Notes: a model not told the origin generated them from the letters alone. A stretch of DNA of 64,000 nucleotides from Longimicrobiales bacterium (GCA_028278645.1 JANQDZ010000007.1:1-64000), one strand, 5' to 3'; counted from the first letter of the stretch, positions 33,765 through 43,301 are shown. Program-made: numbers and translations.

Positions 33765-36700
33765 TCACGGCGGGGGATCTTCCGTCTGGCTACCACCAAG
33801 GATGGCTGAAAGGTCGCATTTTCCTAGGACAACCAACTTCTCGATATCGGGATCACTAAGATTCGCCGATTCTAGGAGCCTGTGACGACGATCAATTTCT
33901 GCGCCTACCAGCGCGACATCCAGAAGTCTATGGAGCTGTTTGAAAGGCTCAAGTAGGGGTTTGGGATCGATATCTAGTTTCAGGTTCCCCGTGTCCACCA
34001 ATACAAGCCTTGTGTTTTCTTCCTTCAACCGTTCGCGAAGCTCGTCGTCAGTCTTCCTCGGGAACTTCAATCGGAGCGCAAGGAGCTCCGGATCCCTCAG
34101 TTCGACTTCCGATCTTCGCACAGAGAAGGTCGTGTCCTTCGCAGGAGGATCGACGAAGGCAATCTCCACGCCATCATCCTTTATCAAGATCACCGTCAGG
34201 GTTTTTCTCTCTCCAAGTTCGGTGCCCCTCACCTCTTCTTGACGAATGTCTAGCCCTTCCGCTGGGACCTTTTCCTCCTCACCGAGAAATGTCCGAGTGA
34301 TCTCAAAGTCACCGGGGTTGATGTGTGAGTCCGCCACGCGAGTAATGTCGTAGTTTGCTCCAATGTATAGGTCCGGGTACGAGACCCGGGCACCGGCCAC
34401 GGCCCCGGTGACCTTCAGGTCCGGATTCCCGAAGTAGGGTCGAGCAACTTGCCAGAGCAGTTGGGAATAGCCAGCGGTCAGCAACGTGTCTCGAATCCGG
34501 AAAATGGCGTAGTTGCCCGTGAACCCTAGGGGCCCAGAAGGATCAATTAGCTCCGAAAGGGGAGCCTCGGATCCAGGAATGGGCTCGAATCGGCCCTTGA
34601 TCCTCCATCCTCCGGTGGAGTCATCTGGTTCAGATTCTTCTTCCACACGCCGAAACCTGGTCGGCCATTGCCAATCCCAGTACCTCATCTTCCGCCGCTC
34701 TGGATCCTCCGCTGACCAGATAGCCCTGGAATAGTGGAGTATGTTATCAGCAAGGTGCCTGCCAAAGCGTTTGGCTTCTTCAAGGAGAGTTGAGACCTCC
34801 GTGGCCAACTCACGGCCAGACTGAATCGCAGTTTGGAACGCGTCCAGGGTACGCGAGTAGGTTTCTCCAACGGTCCCAGACCCTAAGTTACCAAATGCTG
34901 CTTCACTGTAAGCATGTTTCAGGGCTGCTTTGATGGTGTCTATCTCTTCCCTGATGTAGGTCAATTCCTCCCTGAGAGAACCAACTGACCGAGAGTTGAG
35001 CTTTCCAAGAATGTCCGAAAAAGAAGCATCTAAGAGGACCCGACTCAAAATCCATCCGTGTCTTCGGACCCACTCTACGGTCAACTCCTCTGGAGATACC
35101 AATTCTTCAGCGACCAGCAAGACCGGTTCCACCGAAGCAAGATATGTGTAGACTTCGTACTGCTGCTGAAGGGTAAAGTAGTAGTAGGTGACAGGAAGAG
35201 AGTCGTTGGGGTTCCGGATCTCTGACGTGCGAGTTTCCTCGTAAACGAACTCTTGCTCAGTGTCAACGACCAGACGCTTTTCGCGACGAAGCTTCACGGC
35301 TGCCCGTTGCATCGATTCGGCGAGCTGTCGTTTTGTACTGCGACTGGAGTTTGAGGAATGGCGATCGTAGTCCGTTTCTGCAGTCACGCTGGCCTGTCCG
35401 TCAGCGAAAAGGACATCGAACTCGCCAGACGTCTGTGCAGAAACACCTACATGCCATTTTGAGCTTCTAGCTGCTTCCTCTACCACTTCACTGGCGTTTG
35501 TGGTCTGAATCCTAGTCTCGCGGGTCGTCTCCTCAGTTGAAGCTTCCTCAGCGCGTCGGGTTACCCTCTCTCGCTTCAACTGCCGTACGACCACCTTCTC
35601 CGTTTGACCTGGCCCGAGAGGAATTGTCTTGACCAAGTCCCCTTCTGCAATCCCGATTGGACGCCATTCCTGGCGATAGACTCTTTGAAGTCCGAGGTTG
35701 ATTGATGGATAGGGATAGGGTAAGAACCCGTATTGTTCCTTCTGAGGGTCTCCGGCCTGTCCAAGGGAGGACCGGCTCCGGCCGTGTGGGTGGCCAAGGA
35801 GGCCCAAGCTCGCATCCCCGCCTCCTGGGATCAGGCTCTTACCGAGCCCGGAGAGGAGGTCTTCCAGCCAAGAAAGGACCTCTTCTGCATTCTCCTCGGC
35901 CCCGGGGGCTTCTGCAAGGATCTCGTCGGCTTTCTCCAGGAGTATCTCCTGTAACGCTTTGGCTCCTCCAAGTAGGCTAGTCGGCCAGGCCATTCGATGA
36001 GAAGCACTGGCGTGATGCTTCACCTCAAGTGACTCTACAAGGTAGTGGTTAGTGCCTCCTACGACCGTCTCGTAGACCACTTCTCCCGGGGCCATGAACG
36101 GAGGTTCGCGGAATTCCATGGCAAGGTGATGAGAGTATCCCAGGGCTTCCCAGGCCAACATCTCACCTTGGTCATAGGTTTCATGGTATGAACTGGGGGT
36201 ACCGTCCATCACATCCCATTCCGCCCCTACATGATAAACCGGCAGGTTATAGCCGCCGGTCCAGGGGCGGTCTAGCATACTGGAGCGGGCCACCCATCCG
36301 ACTATCTCTTGGTCGAAATCCACCAAGAACCTGTTCTTCTGCATCTCGCTCATGGCCGCGAAGCGATCAACGATCGGAGTGGTGAGGGCATTCTCCACAA
36401 AATGAATGGCCATTTGATCCCGCCTCAGAGGTGTTCTCTCCAAGCCGTAGGCCTCCACTAGCTTAGTGGTTGTGACCGTGATCATACGCCCGAGAAGAGT
36501 TTTGGCCTCTTCCTCGTTGAATGCGCCCCCTACCAGTTCCCTTGCTGAAGAGAAGACCTCAGCAATGAGCTGGATTGCGAAATCCCCAAGCCAGGAGATG
36601 GCCTCAGGCCCGAGTGAATCCTGCTCGATCGAGTTGTCCGTCTGTCCCGCGCCGGCGGGGGGGAAGCGTGATTCCCCTGTGTGATCAGTCGTGAGTGGGG

Positions 36701-36866
36701 TCCTAGCCCCCCACGGATCCAGAGCGTATACGAAGCTGCCAAAGTCATAAAACGTCACTTCATCCACTTCTGGATGGTTTCTCCCAGCAGGATTGGCCAA
36801 CTCCACAGGCCACTCCGAGAGAGCCTTTAGCCAAGCACCAAGAAACCCTCCGTTCTCATCAGGCAT
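33765..36866 (-). CDS. Unknown large protein, 1033 aa, second gene of the island operon
   Basis: No family recognised. GAGGAGG sits 6 bases before the ATG, so translation looks real. No signal peptide or TM. Regions: 1-330 mixed alpha/beta; a Gly-rich linker near 345-385; GFLPYPYPSINLGLQRVY and KTIPLGPGQTEKVVV near 390-430; a Glu/Thr/Arg-rich segment 430-480 (RVTRRAEEASTEETTRETR); KWHVGVSAQTSGEFDVLF; then SKRQ-like and charged helices to 560; YYYFTLQQQYEVYTYLASV; coiled-coil-like LREELTYIREEIDTIKAAL near 640; and a strand-rich C-terminal third. The size and arrangement suggest a structural or scaffold protein; nothing supports an enzyme call. It overlaps the 231-aa gene by 8 bases. Confidence 0.75.
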   Translation of the reverse strand: MPDENGGFLGAWLKALSEWPVELANPAGRNHPEVDEVTFYDFGSFVYALDPWGARTPLTTDHTGESRFPPAGAGQTDNSIEQDSLGPEAISWLGDFAIQLIAEVFSSARELVGGAFNEEEAKTLLGRMITVTTTKLVEAYGLERTPLRRDQMAIHFVENALTTPIVDRFAAMSEMQKNRFLVDFDQEIVGWVARSSMLDRPWTGGYNLPVYHVGAEWDVMDGTPSSYHETYDQGEMLAWEALGYSHHLAMEFREPPFMAPGEVVYETVVGGTNHYLVESLEVKHHASASHRMAWPTSLLGGAKALQEILLEKADEILAEAPGAEENAEEVLSWLEDLLSGLGKSLIPGGGDASLGLLGHPHGRSRSSLGQAGDPQKEQYGFLPYPYPSINLGLQRVYRQEWRPIGIAEGDLVKTIPLGPGQTEKVVVRQLKRERVTRRAEEASTEETTRETRIQTTNASEVVEEAARSSKWHVGVSAQTSGEFDVLFADGQASVTAETDYDRHSSNSSRSTKRQLAESMQRAAVKLRREKRLVVDTEQEFVYEETRTSEIRNPNDSLPVTYYYFTLQQQYEVYTYLASVEPVLLVAEELVSPEELTVEWVRRHGWILSRVLLDASFSDILGKLNSRSVGSLREELTYIREEIDTIKAALKHAYSEAAFGNLGSGTVGETYSRTLDAFQTAIQSGRELATEVSTLLEEAKRFGRHLADNILHYSRAIWSAEDPERRKMRYWDWQWPTRFRRVEEESEPDDSTGGWRIKGRFEPIPGSEAPLSELIDPSGPLGFTGNYAIFRIRDTLLTAGYSQLLWQVARPYFGNPDLKVTGAVAGARVSYPDLYIGANYDITRVADSHINPGDFEITRTFLGEEEKVPAEGLDIRQEEVRGTELGERKTLTVILIKDDGVEIAFVDPPAKDTTFSVRRSEVELRDPELLALRLKFPRKTDDELRERLKEENTRLVLVDTGNLKLDIDPKPLLEPFKQLHRLLDVALVGAEIDRRHRLLESANLSDPDIEKLVVLGKCDLSAILGGSQTEDPPP

Positions 36867-37554
36867 CAGATGCCTCCTCTACCTCGGGCTCTTCGGTCGA
36901 CTCCGCTTTCTCCTGGTCTCCGGGGGAGCGTTTGCCTTCTTCCAGGAACTCTGAGGAGGTTAAGATCCCGATGGCTTCTGGGTGGATTTCAGCTAAATGG
37001 GATCTAGTTATCGCGGACAACTCATTCGGTCCACCAGGGACCCTTGAGAGGAACCTTCCCCATGGCGATCTGACTCGCGGAACTGGTCTGATCTCATGAT
37101 GTATGGGAATAGTACCGGAGGCCCTTGTCAGTTCGACGGCAGACTTGAAACGCCCCTCTAGCGTCACGTTCTCTTCGCGATAGGCCTCGATGATCGTCCT
37201 CAGGACAGTTCCTGTTTCAGCATCACCTGGAATCTCAAGCTGATGTGCGATCGCTCTGGCCTTCTCGGCTTGAGTTCTGAGATCCTCAGCCTTTTCGAGT
37301 ACCTTCTGTCCGGACTCAAAAATCTCCTCCAGCCGTTCCTTTGCCCGGGCACCTTCGGTTTTTCGATCTGACCCAGCCTTGCGAAGGAGACGCTGGATCT
37401 CGCCCAAATCGAGTTCAGCAAGGACTGGAGCCTCCACAGCCTTGAGCTCTTTGGCGAGTTCCCCGAAGGCATCAAGGGCTTCCTTCTCCGCCCCTTTTTC
37501 GAACAGTTTTGGCGGTGTACGAACCGCCTTCGCCAACTTTTCCAATAGTCTCAT
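36859..37554 (-). CDS. Unknown coiled-coil protein, 231 aa, first gene of the island operon
   Basis: Start at ATG 37554, with AAGGTGAG seven bases upstream. Residues 1-110 are almost wholly charged helix (LLEKLAKAVRTPPKLFEKGA, IQRLLRKAGSDRKTEGARAK), likely coiled coil. A middle segment (FKSAVELTRASGTIPIHHEI) precedes a proline/arginine patch and an acidic tail (EKAESTEEPEVEEASDA). No signal peptide or TM. Its stop lies inside the start of the 1033-aa gene (8-base overlap), so the two are probably made together and may interact. No family recognised. Confidence 0.72.
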   Translation of the reverse strand: MRLLEKLAKAVRTPPKLFEKGAEKEALDAFGELAKELKAVEAPVLAELDLGEIQRLLRKAGSDRKTEGARAKERLEEIFESGQKVLEKAEDLRTQAEKARAIAHQLEIPGDAETGTVLRTIIEAYREENVTLEGRFKSAVELTRASGTIPIHHEIRPVPRVRSPWGRFLSRVPGGPNELSAITRSHLAEIHPEAIGILTSSEFLEEGKRSPGDQEKAESTEEPEVEEASDA

Positions 37555-38547
37555 TCGATGTCTCACCTTGCTCGGATCGCCGAAAACCCCTCTTCATTCT
37601 GGGAAGGGACGTCAAAAGACCTGGATTCAACTCGGTTGCGGACTGAGGCTTGATTTCGACTGACTGGGATTGGTCCGCTGAGGGAAGCTAGGGAGTGCTG
37701 GAGCCGGAGTTTGCTGCGAACTCCGAGACCACAAACACGCCGGAACGAAAGACAAGCACTGTTCTCAATCCTCAACATTATTTGAAGGGTCCGCCTACCC
37801 TTCAGTGCAATGCATTGGTCGGCCTCAACGCTCCCTAGTCTGTCGCCGGATGAGAATAGGTCTACCGCCGCAGGTGCCAACTCAATACCTCCCACGGAGC
37901 CGGTGGTCGGATGGGCAGCTACCGGGTGCGGGGGGAGATCTGTAGGTAATCGATGATACATTGTTCGCCTTCCAGTACGAAACGCACTGTCTCCGAGTCA
38001 GATCCGGTGGTTGTGGAGAGGCTGGCAATAGGTGAACTCATGCCAAGCTCGCTATCCGAAACCCAGCTCTCCGAAGCTGGCTCATGGGTGGCATCGAAGA
38101 CCCCCGAGCACTCTGGCTCGACCGAGGAGAGGGGGGCCAGTAGAACGCCTCCTTAGCAACCCAATAAGCGGCATCAACAATCCTCAGACTCGGGGCGACG
38201 GAGACAGGGTTTGTTTAGGCTGAGAAACTTGATGGTTCACAGGAGACGGAAAAGAACAGAGCGAGAACGGCGGCATCACGCTTCATGGAGCCTTCCGAGT
38301 CGGTGGAGGAGAACCCTCAGATCTATCTCAATTTGAACAGATTGATCATATGAACTGAGGAGGTTATGCGCAAGAAAGTGCGGTTCACGGAATGAATACA
38401 ACAGCGACGTTCTACGCCGGCCCAGGCAGAGGCCGGCGCTTACCTTACGCCAAGCCCGGAGAGGCTTCAAAACCATCGCTCCTAGTGGATCAAGGTCGGG
38501 GGCAACTACCGGGAGCTATGAACTAACACTCTAGGTGGGATAATGGG
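37555..38547 (+). other. About 1 kb without a convincing gene
   Basis: Short frames on both strands lack ribosome sites, conserved motifs or protein-like composition; the longest (37563-37961 minus) looks spurious. No tRNA-like structure, long repeat or terminator was seen. It would contain the promoter of the three-gene operon, but no clear -35/-10 was found. Confidence 0.4.
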
Positions 38548-39089
38548 CGGGGCGGGTCACCTCCAACCACGTATTCGCGGTGGGGGACGGCGGTTTGGTT
38601 CTGCACAACAATGGAACGGCGTGGAGCCAGATGGCTAGAGGAACCGTACAGAGACTCCGGGCAATCTGGGGCACGTCCTCCAGCGACATCTTTGCGGTGG
38701 GTAACTGGGGCACGATCCTCCATTCTAGTGGGACAACCTGGAGTTTGATGGAGAGCGGGACTACGGAGAGACTCAAGGGCGTGTGGGGATCCTCCTCTAA
38801 CGACGAGTTCGCGGTGGGTGACGACGGTTTGGCCCTCCACCACGATGGAACGGCATGGAGCCATCTGGCGAGCGGCACCCCGTAGGGGCTCGATGGGGTT
38901 TACGGCGCATCGCCCAGAAATGTGTTCGCGGTTGGGTTTGGCGGCGTGATCCTCCGGTTAGACGGTAGTGAGTGGAAGCAAGTCGGATCCACCTTGACTA
39001 ACCACGTTCTCAATGGCGTTTGGGTAGGACCGAACACCGATTTGTTCGTTGTGGGAAAAGGGGGCATGATCCTGAGGGGCATTCGTTGA
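38548..39089 (+). pseudogene. Broken beta-propeller repeat protein
   Basis: One frame encodes four to five repeats of about 40 residues with pattern GVWGSSxNDxFAVGDxGxxLHxDGTxW, for example AIWGTSSSDIFAVGNWG and GVWGSSSNDEFAVGDDG. An in-frame TAG at 38883-38885 interrupts it between repeats, and the frame then continues with two more (GVYGASPRNVFAVGFGG, GVWVGPNTDLFVVGKGG) to a TGA. The 5' part of the gene, including a start and any signal peptide, is missing. Probably a fragment of a secreted propeller protein, dead unless the stop is read through. Confidence 0.7.
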
Positions 39090-39231
39090 GAGGCCTGGTT
39101 ACTCGGCCGAGACTACGTTGAACTGCCTCCTCCCCCATCCTCGCTTCCATGCCCTCCTTGAGGAGTTCGGGGATGATATAGGGAGCTGACCTCTAGTTTG
39201 GAAACTGCGCGGCGAGTCTTCGTGCACCTGG

Positions 39232-39621
39232 TCAGATGAGGTTGACCAGGTATTTCCCTGCGGCAGTCGCAACGTGGAGGCGCAGCAAGGCCAACTCATC
39301 ATTGGAAGCCCCTTGGTGCCGCGCAACTGCTTGGACCCCTGCCCAACACCCCCGCAGTAGATTCCACTGGCCTTCGTCGAGGGTTTGTTGATCTCTCAAG
39401 CGGTCGAGGGCAGCTCTTGGTTCACTCGGCCTGCTTCCCGTGAGGCGGTCACAGGCCTCAAGCAGGCGGTTCTGAAGAAAAGACCCGATAGAGCCACCTG
39501 CCGCTTCGAAGTTCCCTCGTGCGAAACTGTCTAACGCCTGCCGGAAATGGTTGAGAGCGACATGAAACTGAACCGCCTCTAGCTTTGTCTCCAGCACAGA
39601 GGAGAGTGGACCCACAGACAT
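39232..39621 (-). CDS. Small all-helical protein of unknown function, 129 aa
   Basis: Almost entirely helical: VALNHFRQALDSFARGNFEA, SFLQNRLLEACDRLTGS, and LRGCWAGVQAVARHQGAS, ending in a hydrophobic helix (LHVATAAGKYLVNLI). The first half reminds me of HEPN-like or abortive-infection N-terminal helices, but the usual catalytic RxxxxH is absent, so no function is assigned. No signal peptide or clear Shine-Dalgarno. Isolated in the island beside the tRNA-associated repeats. Confidence 0.45.
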   Translation of the reverse strand: MSVGPLSSVLETKLEAVQFHVALNHFRQALDSFARGNFEAAGGSIGSFLQNRLLEACDRLTGSRPSEPRAALDRLRDQQTLDEGQWNLLRGCWAGVQAVARHQGASNDELALLRLHVATAAGKYLVNLI

Positions 39622-39702
39622 CGGATGGGGAGTTGTCGGCCATAGTCGTCAGCACCCAAAGGAGAGCCCCTCAGCCGTAACCGACTGGGGGGCTTGGACT
39701 CA

Positions 39703-39879
39703 CTCTTAGTACGCCCGACAGGATGGGCCTGCGGCTGACTCTGTCAGCCTCGGCCGTCTCGGGGTCATGCGGCAGGAAAAACCCCAACCTGGCAGTCCCT
39801 CGGCTCGAACGCTGCGCGTTCTCATCGCACACCACTGTGCTACGAAGAAGCCCCAGGGCTGATGCCCTGGGGCTTCTTC
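39703..39879 (-). repeat. Degenerate 170-bp unit 1 beginning with a tRNA-Arg 3'-end copy
   Basis: Bases 39703-39724 equal 40046-40067, the 3' end of tRNA-Arg plus 5 bases beyond it, over 22 bp. The unit continues with GATGG-type sequence, a CTCGGCTCGAAC block and a long hairpin. Its order of blocks matches the next unit. Confidence 0.65.
39844..39879. terminator. Perfect 16-bp hairpin, possible bidirectional terminator
   Basis: GAAGAAGCCCCAGGGC (39844-39859) pairs perfectly with 39864-39879 around a 4-base loop. Flanking AAG/CTT gives weak T-tracts in both directions. It closes repeat unit 1. Confidence 0.6.
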
Positions 39880-40049
39880 CAGTACGCCCGGCGCGATGGA
39901 GCTGCGGGGCTTCGCCTCCTCGCTCATCTCGCGGAACACCTAACCGGAATAAACCAGCCTCGAAGGCCGCTCGGTTCGAACCAAAAGGGACGAATCCGTA
40001 CCAGCCAAACAAACAGAAAACCCCGGGGACAAGCCCCGGGGTTTTCTCT
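39880..40049 (-). repeat. Degenerate 170-bp unit 2
   Basis: Begins AGTACGCCCGGCGCGATGG, a variant of the tRNA-Arg 3' end, continues with a GCTGCGGGGCTTCG stretch, an AATAAACC block, GCTCGGTTCGAAC and ends with a 14-bp hairpin. Spacing of the AGTACGCCC starts is 172 and 170-171 bases, so units 1, 2 and the tRNA look like a tandem series. Confidence 0.6.
40015..40047 (-). terminator. Terminator hairpin after tRNA-Arg
   Basis: AGAAAACCCCGGGG (40015-40028) pairs perfectly with 40034-40047 around ACAAG; the minus-strand product ends in GGGGTTTTCT. It lies 6 bases past the tRNA 3' end and should end the rnpB-tRNA transcript. Confidence 0.85.
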
Positions 40050-40052
40050 TAG

Positions 40053-40126
<74 letters not shown>

Positions 40127-40133
40127 ATCATGT

Positions 40134-40531
<398 letters not shown>

Positions 40532-40692
40532 TACTCGCACGCTCTCCACGGACACCAAATCCGGCCAAAAGGGCCGGATTCAACCAGTCCATCAGGATCC
40601 TAAAAGCTAAAGACGGGTCCCGGCTTCGTAAAGGGAACCGAAGGCACTGGCAGCCAAGGTGGAGCCTACTGTTTTAGCCCTCGAAGTCCATG

Positions 40693-40721
40693 TTGACATA
40701 CCCCCCTTCCCCGCCTACATC
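40693..40721 (+). promoter_or_regulatory. Possible promoter for fba
   Basis: TTGACA (40693-40698), 17-base spacer, weak -10 TACATC (40716-40721). A small hairpin CTCGAC-T5-GTCGAG (40734-40750) follows in the leader. The rest of the 40532-40692 gap must hold the rnpB promoter on the other strand, but no good elements were recognised. Confidence 0.4.
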
Positions 40722-40780
40722 ATCGGCATCCGACTCGACTTTTTGTCGAGGGATACCAACCCGCCTCACAAGGAAAAGCC

Positions 40781-41815
40781 ATGCCCATCGCGACGCCACA
40801 ACAATTTCGACAAATGCTCGACGCGGCTCAGCAGGCAGGCTATGCCTACCCAGCCATCAACGTCACATCCATCATCACCCTGAACGCCGCCATGAAGGGC
40901 TTCGCCGAATCGAACTCGGACGGCATCATCCAGTTCTCCACCGGCGCCGGCCAATTCGCATCCGGGCTGGCGAACAAGGATGCAGCGTTCGGGTGTATCG
41001 TTCTGGCCGAGGCCGCCCATCGGCTCGCTGAGCGATACGACATCCTGATCGCGTTGAACACCGATCACTGCCAACCGGAAAAGGCGGAGGGGTTTCTCAA
41101 GCCTCTGATCGAGGCCACGGCACAACGCAGAGTCCGGGGGGAGAACAACCTTTTCCAGAACCACATGTTGGATGCCTCGATCCTCCCTTTAGTGGACAAC
41201 ATGAAGATCTCCCAGGAGTATCTCCGGCTCTGCGCCGAGCACGAGATCATCCTGGAAGTCGAGGCCGGAGTCGTCGGCGGCGAGGAGGATGGTGCCGCCG
41301 GAACGGAAGACATGCCCGAGGACAAGCTTTATACCACCCCGGAGGACATGATGGCGGTGTATGAGGCCCTCCACACGATCGGGCGCTTCACCTTTGCCGC
41401 CACGTTCGGGAACGTACACGGCCATTACAAGCCGGGGGCAGTAAAACTCCGGCCGAACATTCTGAAGGACGGGCAGGCCGCCGTCATCGACAAATACGGG
41501 GACGACGCCGAGATGGACCTGGTGTTCCACGGCGGGAGCGGGAGTCTCCTCGAGGAAATCCGAGAGACGCTGGACTACGGTGTCATAAAAATGAACGTGG
41601 ACACCGACACCCAATACGCGTTCACCCGCCCCATCGCAGCCCACATGATGGAAAACTACGACGGGGTGCTAAAGATCGACGGGGAGATTGGGAACAAAAA
41701 AACCTACGACCCCCGGAGCTACCTGAAGAAGGCTGAAGAAAACATGTCCGAGCGGGTGTGTGTCGCCTGCAGCGATCTTTTGAGTTCCGGGAAGAGCCTC
41801 TTCGGCAACCTCTGA
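40781..41815 (+). CDS. fba: Class II fructose-bisphosphate aldolase
   Basis: 344 aa. Splits fructose-1,6-bisphosphate into dihydroxyacetone phosphate and glyceraldehyde-3-phosphate in glycolysis and the reverse in gluconeogenesis. Zinc-binding and active-site motifs are visible: NTDHCQPEKAEGFLKPL with the catalytic Asp and first zinc His, LEVEAGVVGGEEDG, FGNVHGHYKPG with a zinc His, and FHGGSGS with the third. The insertion pattern is that of the long class II type (E. coli/yeast-like). AAGGAAAAG precedes the ATG by about 2-8 bases. Single gene, closed by a terminator. Confidence 0.96.
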   Translation: MPIATPQQFRQMLDAAQQAGYAYPAINVTSIITLNAAMKGFAESNSDGIIQFSTGAGQFASGLANKDAAFGCIVLAEAAHRLAERYDILIALNTDHCQPEKAEGFLKPLIEATAQRRVRGENNLFQNHMLDASILPLVDNMKISQEYLRLCAEHEIILEVEAGVVGGEEDGAAGTEDMPEDKLYTTPEDMMAVYEALHTIGRFTFAATFGNVHGHYKPGAVKLRPNILKDGQAAVIDKYGDDAEMDLVFHGGSGSLLEEIRETLDYGVIKMNVDTDTQYAFTRPIAAHMMENYDGVLKIDGEIGNKKTYDPRSYLKKAEENMSERVCVACSDLLSSGKSLFGNL

Positions 41816-41842
41816 TCCTCCCGAATCCCTACCCACGCCCAA

Positions 41843-41875
41843 CCGGCCCGCCCCTCGGGGTGGGCCGGCATTTGA
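41843..41875 (+). terminator. Terminator of fba
   Basis: CCGGCCCGCCCC and GGGGTGGGCCGG (41843-41868) form a 12-bp stem with one G-T pair and a 2-base visible loop, likely opening to four; ATTTGATT follows. It lies 28 bases after the fba stop. Confidence 0.75.
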
Positions 41876-41953
41876 TTCCACCGCCCTGCAACAGATTCCG
41901 GATTTCCGGAGGGCGTAAACATATATGTTGTTTTCGCTTCGAGAATTATTCCT

Positions 41954-41970
41954 TTGGCACGAAAGTGGCA
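41954..41970 (+). promoter_or_regulatory. Sigma-54-like -24/-12 promoter before the outer-membrane barrel gene
   Basis: TTGGCACGAAAGTGGCA fits the sigma-54 consensus YTGGCACGRNNNTTGCW except for one base in the -12 box, with the invariant GG and GC kept at the right spacing. Upstream lies a 12-base palindrome AACATATATGTT (41918-41929); downstream a 7-bp hairpin GGTGCGC-TTT-GCGCACC (41975-41991). The gene starts at 42063. Confidence 0.5.
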
Positions 41971-42062
41971 GCCTGGTGCGCTTTGCGCACCGGTGTGTCA
42001 GGAATCTGTAGCTCTCCACCGGCCGGTGCTTCCCTTCGAAACTCAACAGGAGCAGCGGCACG

Positions 42063-42806
42063 ATGCGTCCAGTTCTCACCATCCTATGTGTATTCCTGGG
42101 TTTGGCACTCGGGTCCCCGGCTGACGGACAAGTGAGGGCTGATCCTGCGGGTCAGTCAGCTCACGGGAGCACTTCCGACGTGAGCCCCGGGCCTCAGCTC
42201 CGGCCTCAGGACGCCTCCAGATTCTCCGTCGGCGGTTTCATCGGATTCCAGGACGGGCTGAGCCTTCAAGGGTTCGCTCTGGCCAGAGACTTCGCCCAGG
42301 GATTCCCCCTACAGGCTCGTTTCCGGATCGCCAGGACCGGTGTTGAGCCAGGCAGCGCACCAGCGGCGAGACGGATCTTCATCAACGACGCGACCGGTGG
42401 TACGCCAAAGGAGGCCGGGACGACGATGGACCTGGGTTTGGATGGAATCTACCCGATGGGTCCCCGGACGAGCTTCTTTGGCGGGATCCGCTACACCCGG
42501 TTCAAAGCGAACTTCAAGTACGTCGGGGGGAACGAAGACTTCGATGTCACCAGCGCTCACTGGGGCCTGGGTGCGGGCTTGGAGGCCGAGTTCCCAATGG
42601 GCCCGAAAATGAGTCTCTTGGTGTCGGGGGGCGGGGAGTACTTCTTCTCTTCCCGGCTGAGCGGGCACGACACCTCGTATAGCCCTGACGGAGACGACGT
42701 AAACCCAAGGAAGGACTACACCTATGACGATGCCGACGAGGCCGTTGACCAGCCCATCTGGCGTCCGGTCGCCCTGCTGGGCTTCAGCTATCGATTAGGG
42801 GGATGA
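42063..42806 (+). CDS. Outer-membrane beta-barrel-type protein
   Basis: 247 aa. Signal peptide RPVLTILCVFLGLALGSPADG. After a 35-residue linker the sequence alternates amphipathic strands ending in aromatic residues (FSVGGFIGFQDGLSLQGFAL, FPLQARFRIARTG, TSFFGGIRYTRFKANFKYVG, SLLVSGGGEYFFSSRL) and ends with PVALLGFSYRLGG, the C-terminal strand expected of an outer-membrane barrel of about eight strands. AGGAG lies upstream of the ATG. Probably a small porin or OmpW/OprF-like barrel; cargo unknown. It has its own candidate sigma-54 promoter and a downstream terminator. Confidence 0.75.
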   Translation: MRPVLTILCVFLGLALGSPADGQVRADPAGQSAHGSTSDVSPGPQLRPQDASRFSVGGFIGFQDGLSLQGFALARDFAQGFPLQARFRIARTGVEPGSAPAARRIFINDATGGTPKEAGTTMDLGLDGIYPMGPRTSFFGGIRYTRFKANFKYVGGNEDFDVTSAHWGLGAGLEAEFPMGPKMSLLVSGGGEYFFSSRLSGHDTSYSPDGDDVNPRKDYTYDDADEAVDQPIWRPVALLGFSYRLGG

Positions 42807-42834
42807 AAGGTAGGGTTTAGATCGGATTGGAAAC

Positions 42835-42862
42835 GGCCGCCCGGAGAGTCCTCCGGGCGGCC
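42835..42862. terminator. Bidirectional hairpin between convergent genes
   Basis: GGCCGCCCGGA (42835-42845) pairs perfectly with 42852-42862 around a 6-base loop. Short T-tracts follow on both strands. It separates the barrel gene from the MotA/TolQ/ExbB-like pair. Confidence 0.65.
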
Positions 42863-42908
42863 TCGGTCTTCTGGATCTGAATAGGTCCCTCGGCCAACAT
42901 CTCGCACC

Positions 42909-43301
42909 TCAAGCAGGAGCGCCGGCCAACATCTTCCTGCTGAAGAGGGCTCTGAGGCCCATCCAAACCACGCCGGACCCCAGGAGGAGGAAGAGACCGG
43001 CGATGGTGGTGAGGAACGAGATGGAAAACCCTTCCATGATCACCGGAGGTGAGATCTCCGGTGCAGCCCGGATGGCTTGAAGCGCGAGATAGATCCCCAT
43101 CACCTGGCCGAGGACGCCAGCGACAGCCCCTATCGCCCCCCAGAAGAGGATTGCGTCGATGCGGCGCTTCACGCCGGGCCCAGGTCTTTGATCTGAGCTG
43201 AGCATGGAAAGAAGGCTCCACCCTGCCAACGCCAGGTTCACGACAATAAGGAGGGTGATGAAGATCCCCCATGGTCCAGAAAAACGGATCAGGTCAATCA
43301 T
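42909..43301 (-). CDS. MotA/TolQ/ExbB-like small membrane protein (second copy)
   Basis: 130 aa from ATG 43301; AGGAG precedes it and the start overlaps the previous stop by 4 bases. Three membrane segments: GIFITLLIVVNLALAGW, AILFWGAIGAVAGVLGQVMG and FLTTIAGLFLLLGSGVVWMG, with the loop ALQAIRAAPEISPPVIMEG between the last two. This resembles the last TMs of TolQ/ExbB/MotA proton channels, but the protein is about half their length and there is no ExbD/TolR gene nearby. Probably pairs with the homologue encoded just upstream. Confidence 0.72.
   Translation of the reverse strand: MIDLIRFSGPWGIFITLLIVVNLALAGWSLLSMLSSDQRPGPGVKRRIDAILFWGAIGAVAGVLGQVMGIYLALQAIRAAPEISPPVIMEGFSISFLTTIAGLFLLLGSGVVWMGLRALFSRKMLAGAPA

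Noticed and set aside
37563-37961. 132-aa frame ending at the start of the 231-aa gene
   Set aside because: No ribosome site, no motif, and the apparent overlap depends on a GTG that is not the likely start of the next gene.
40558-40580. 9-bp hairpin AATCCGGCC/GGCCGGATT upstream of rnpB
   Set aside because: No T-tract on either strand, so not called a terminator; could be a chance dyad or promoter-region structure.
40607-40699. 30-aa frame on the minus strand upstream of rnpB
   Set aside because: ATG-led and short with no ribosome site; it lies where the rnpB promoter should be.
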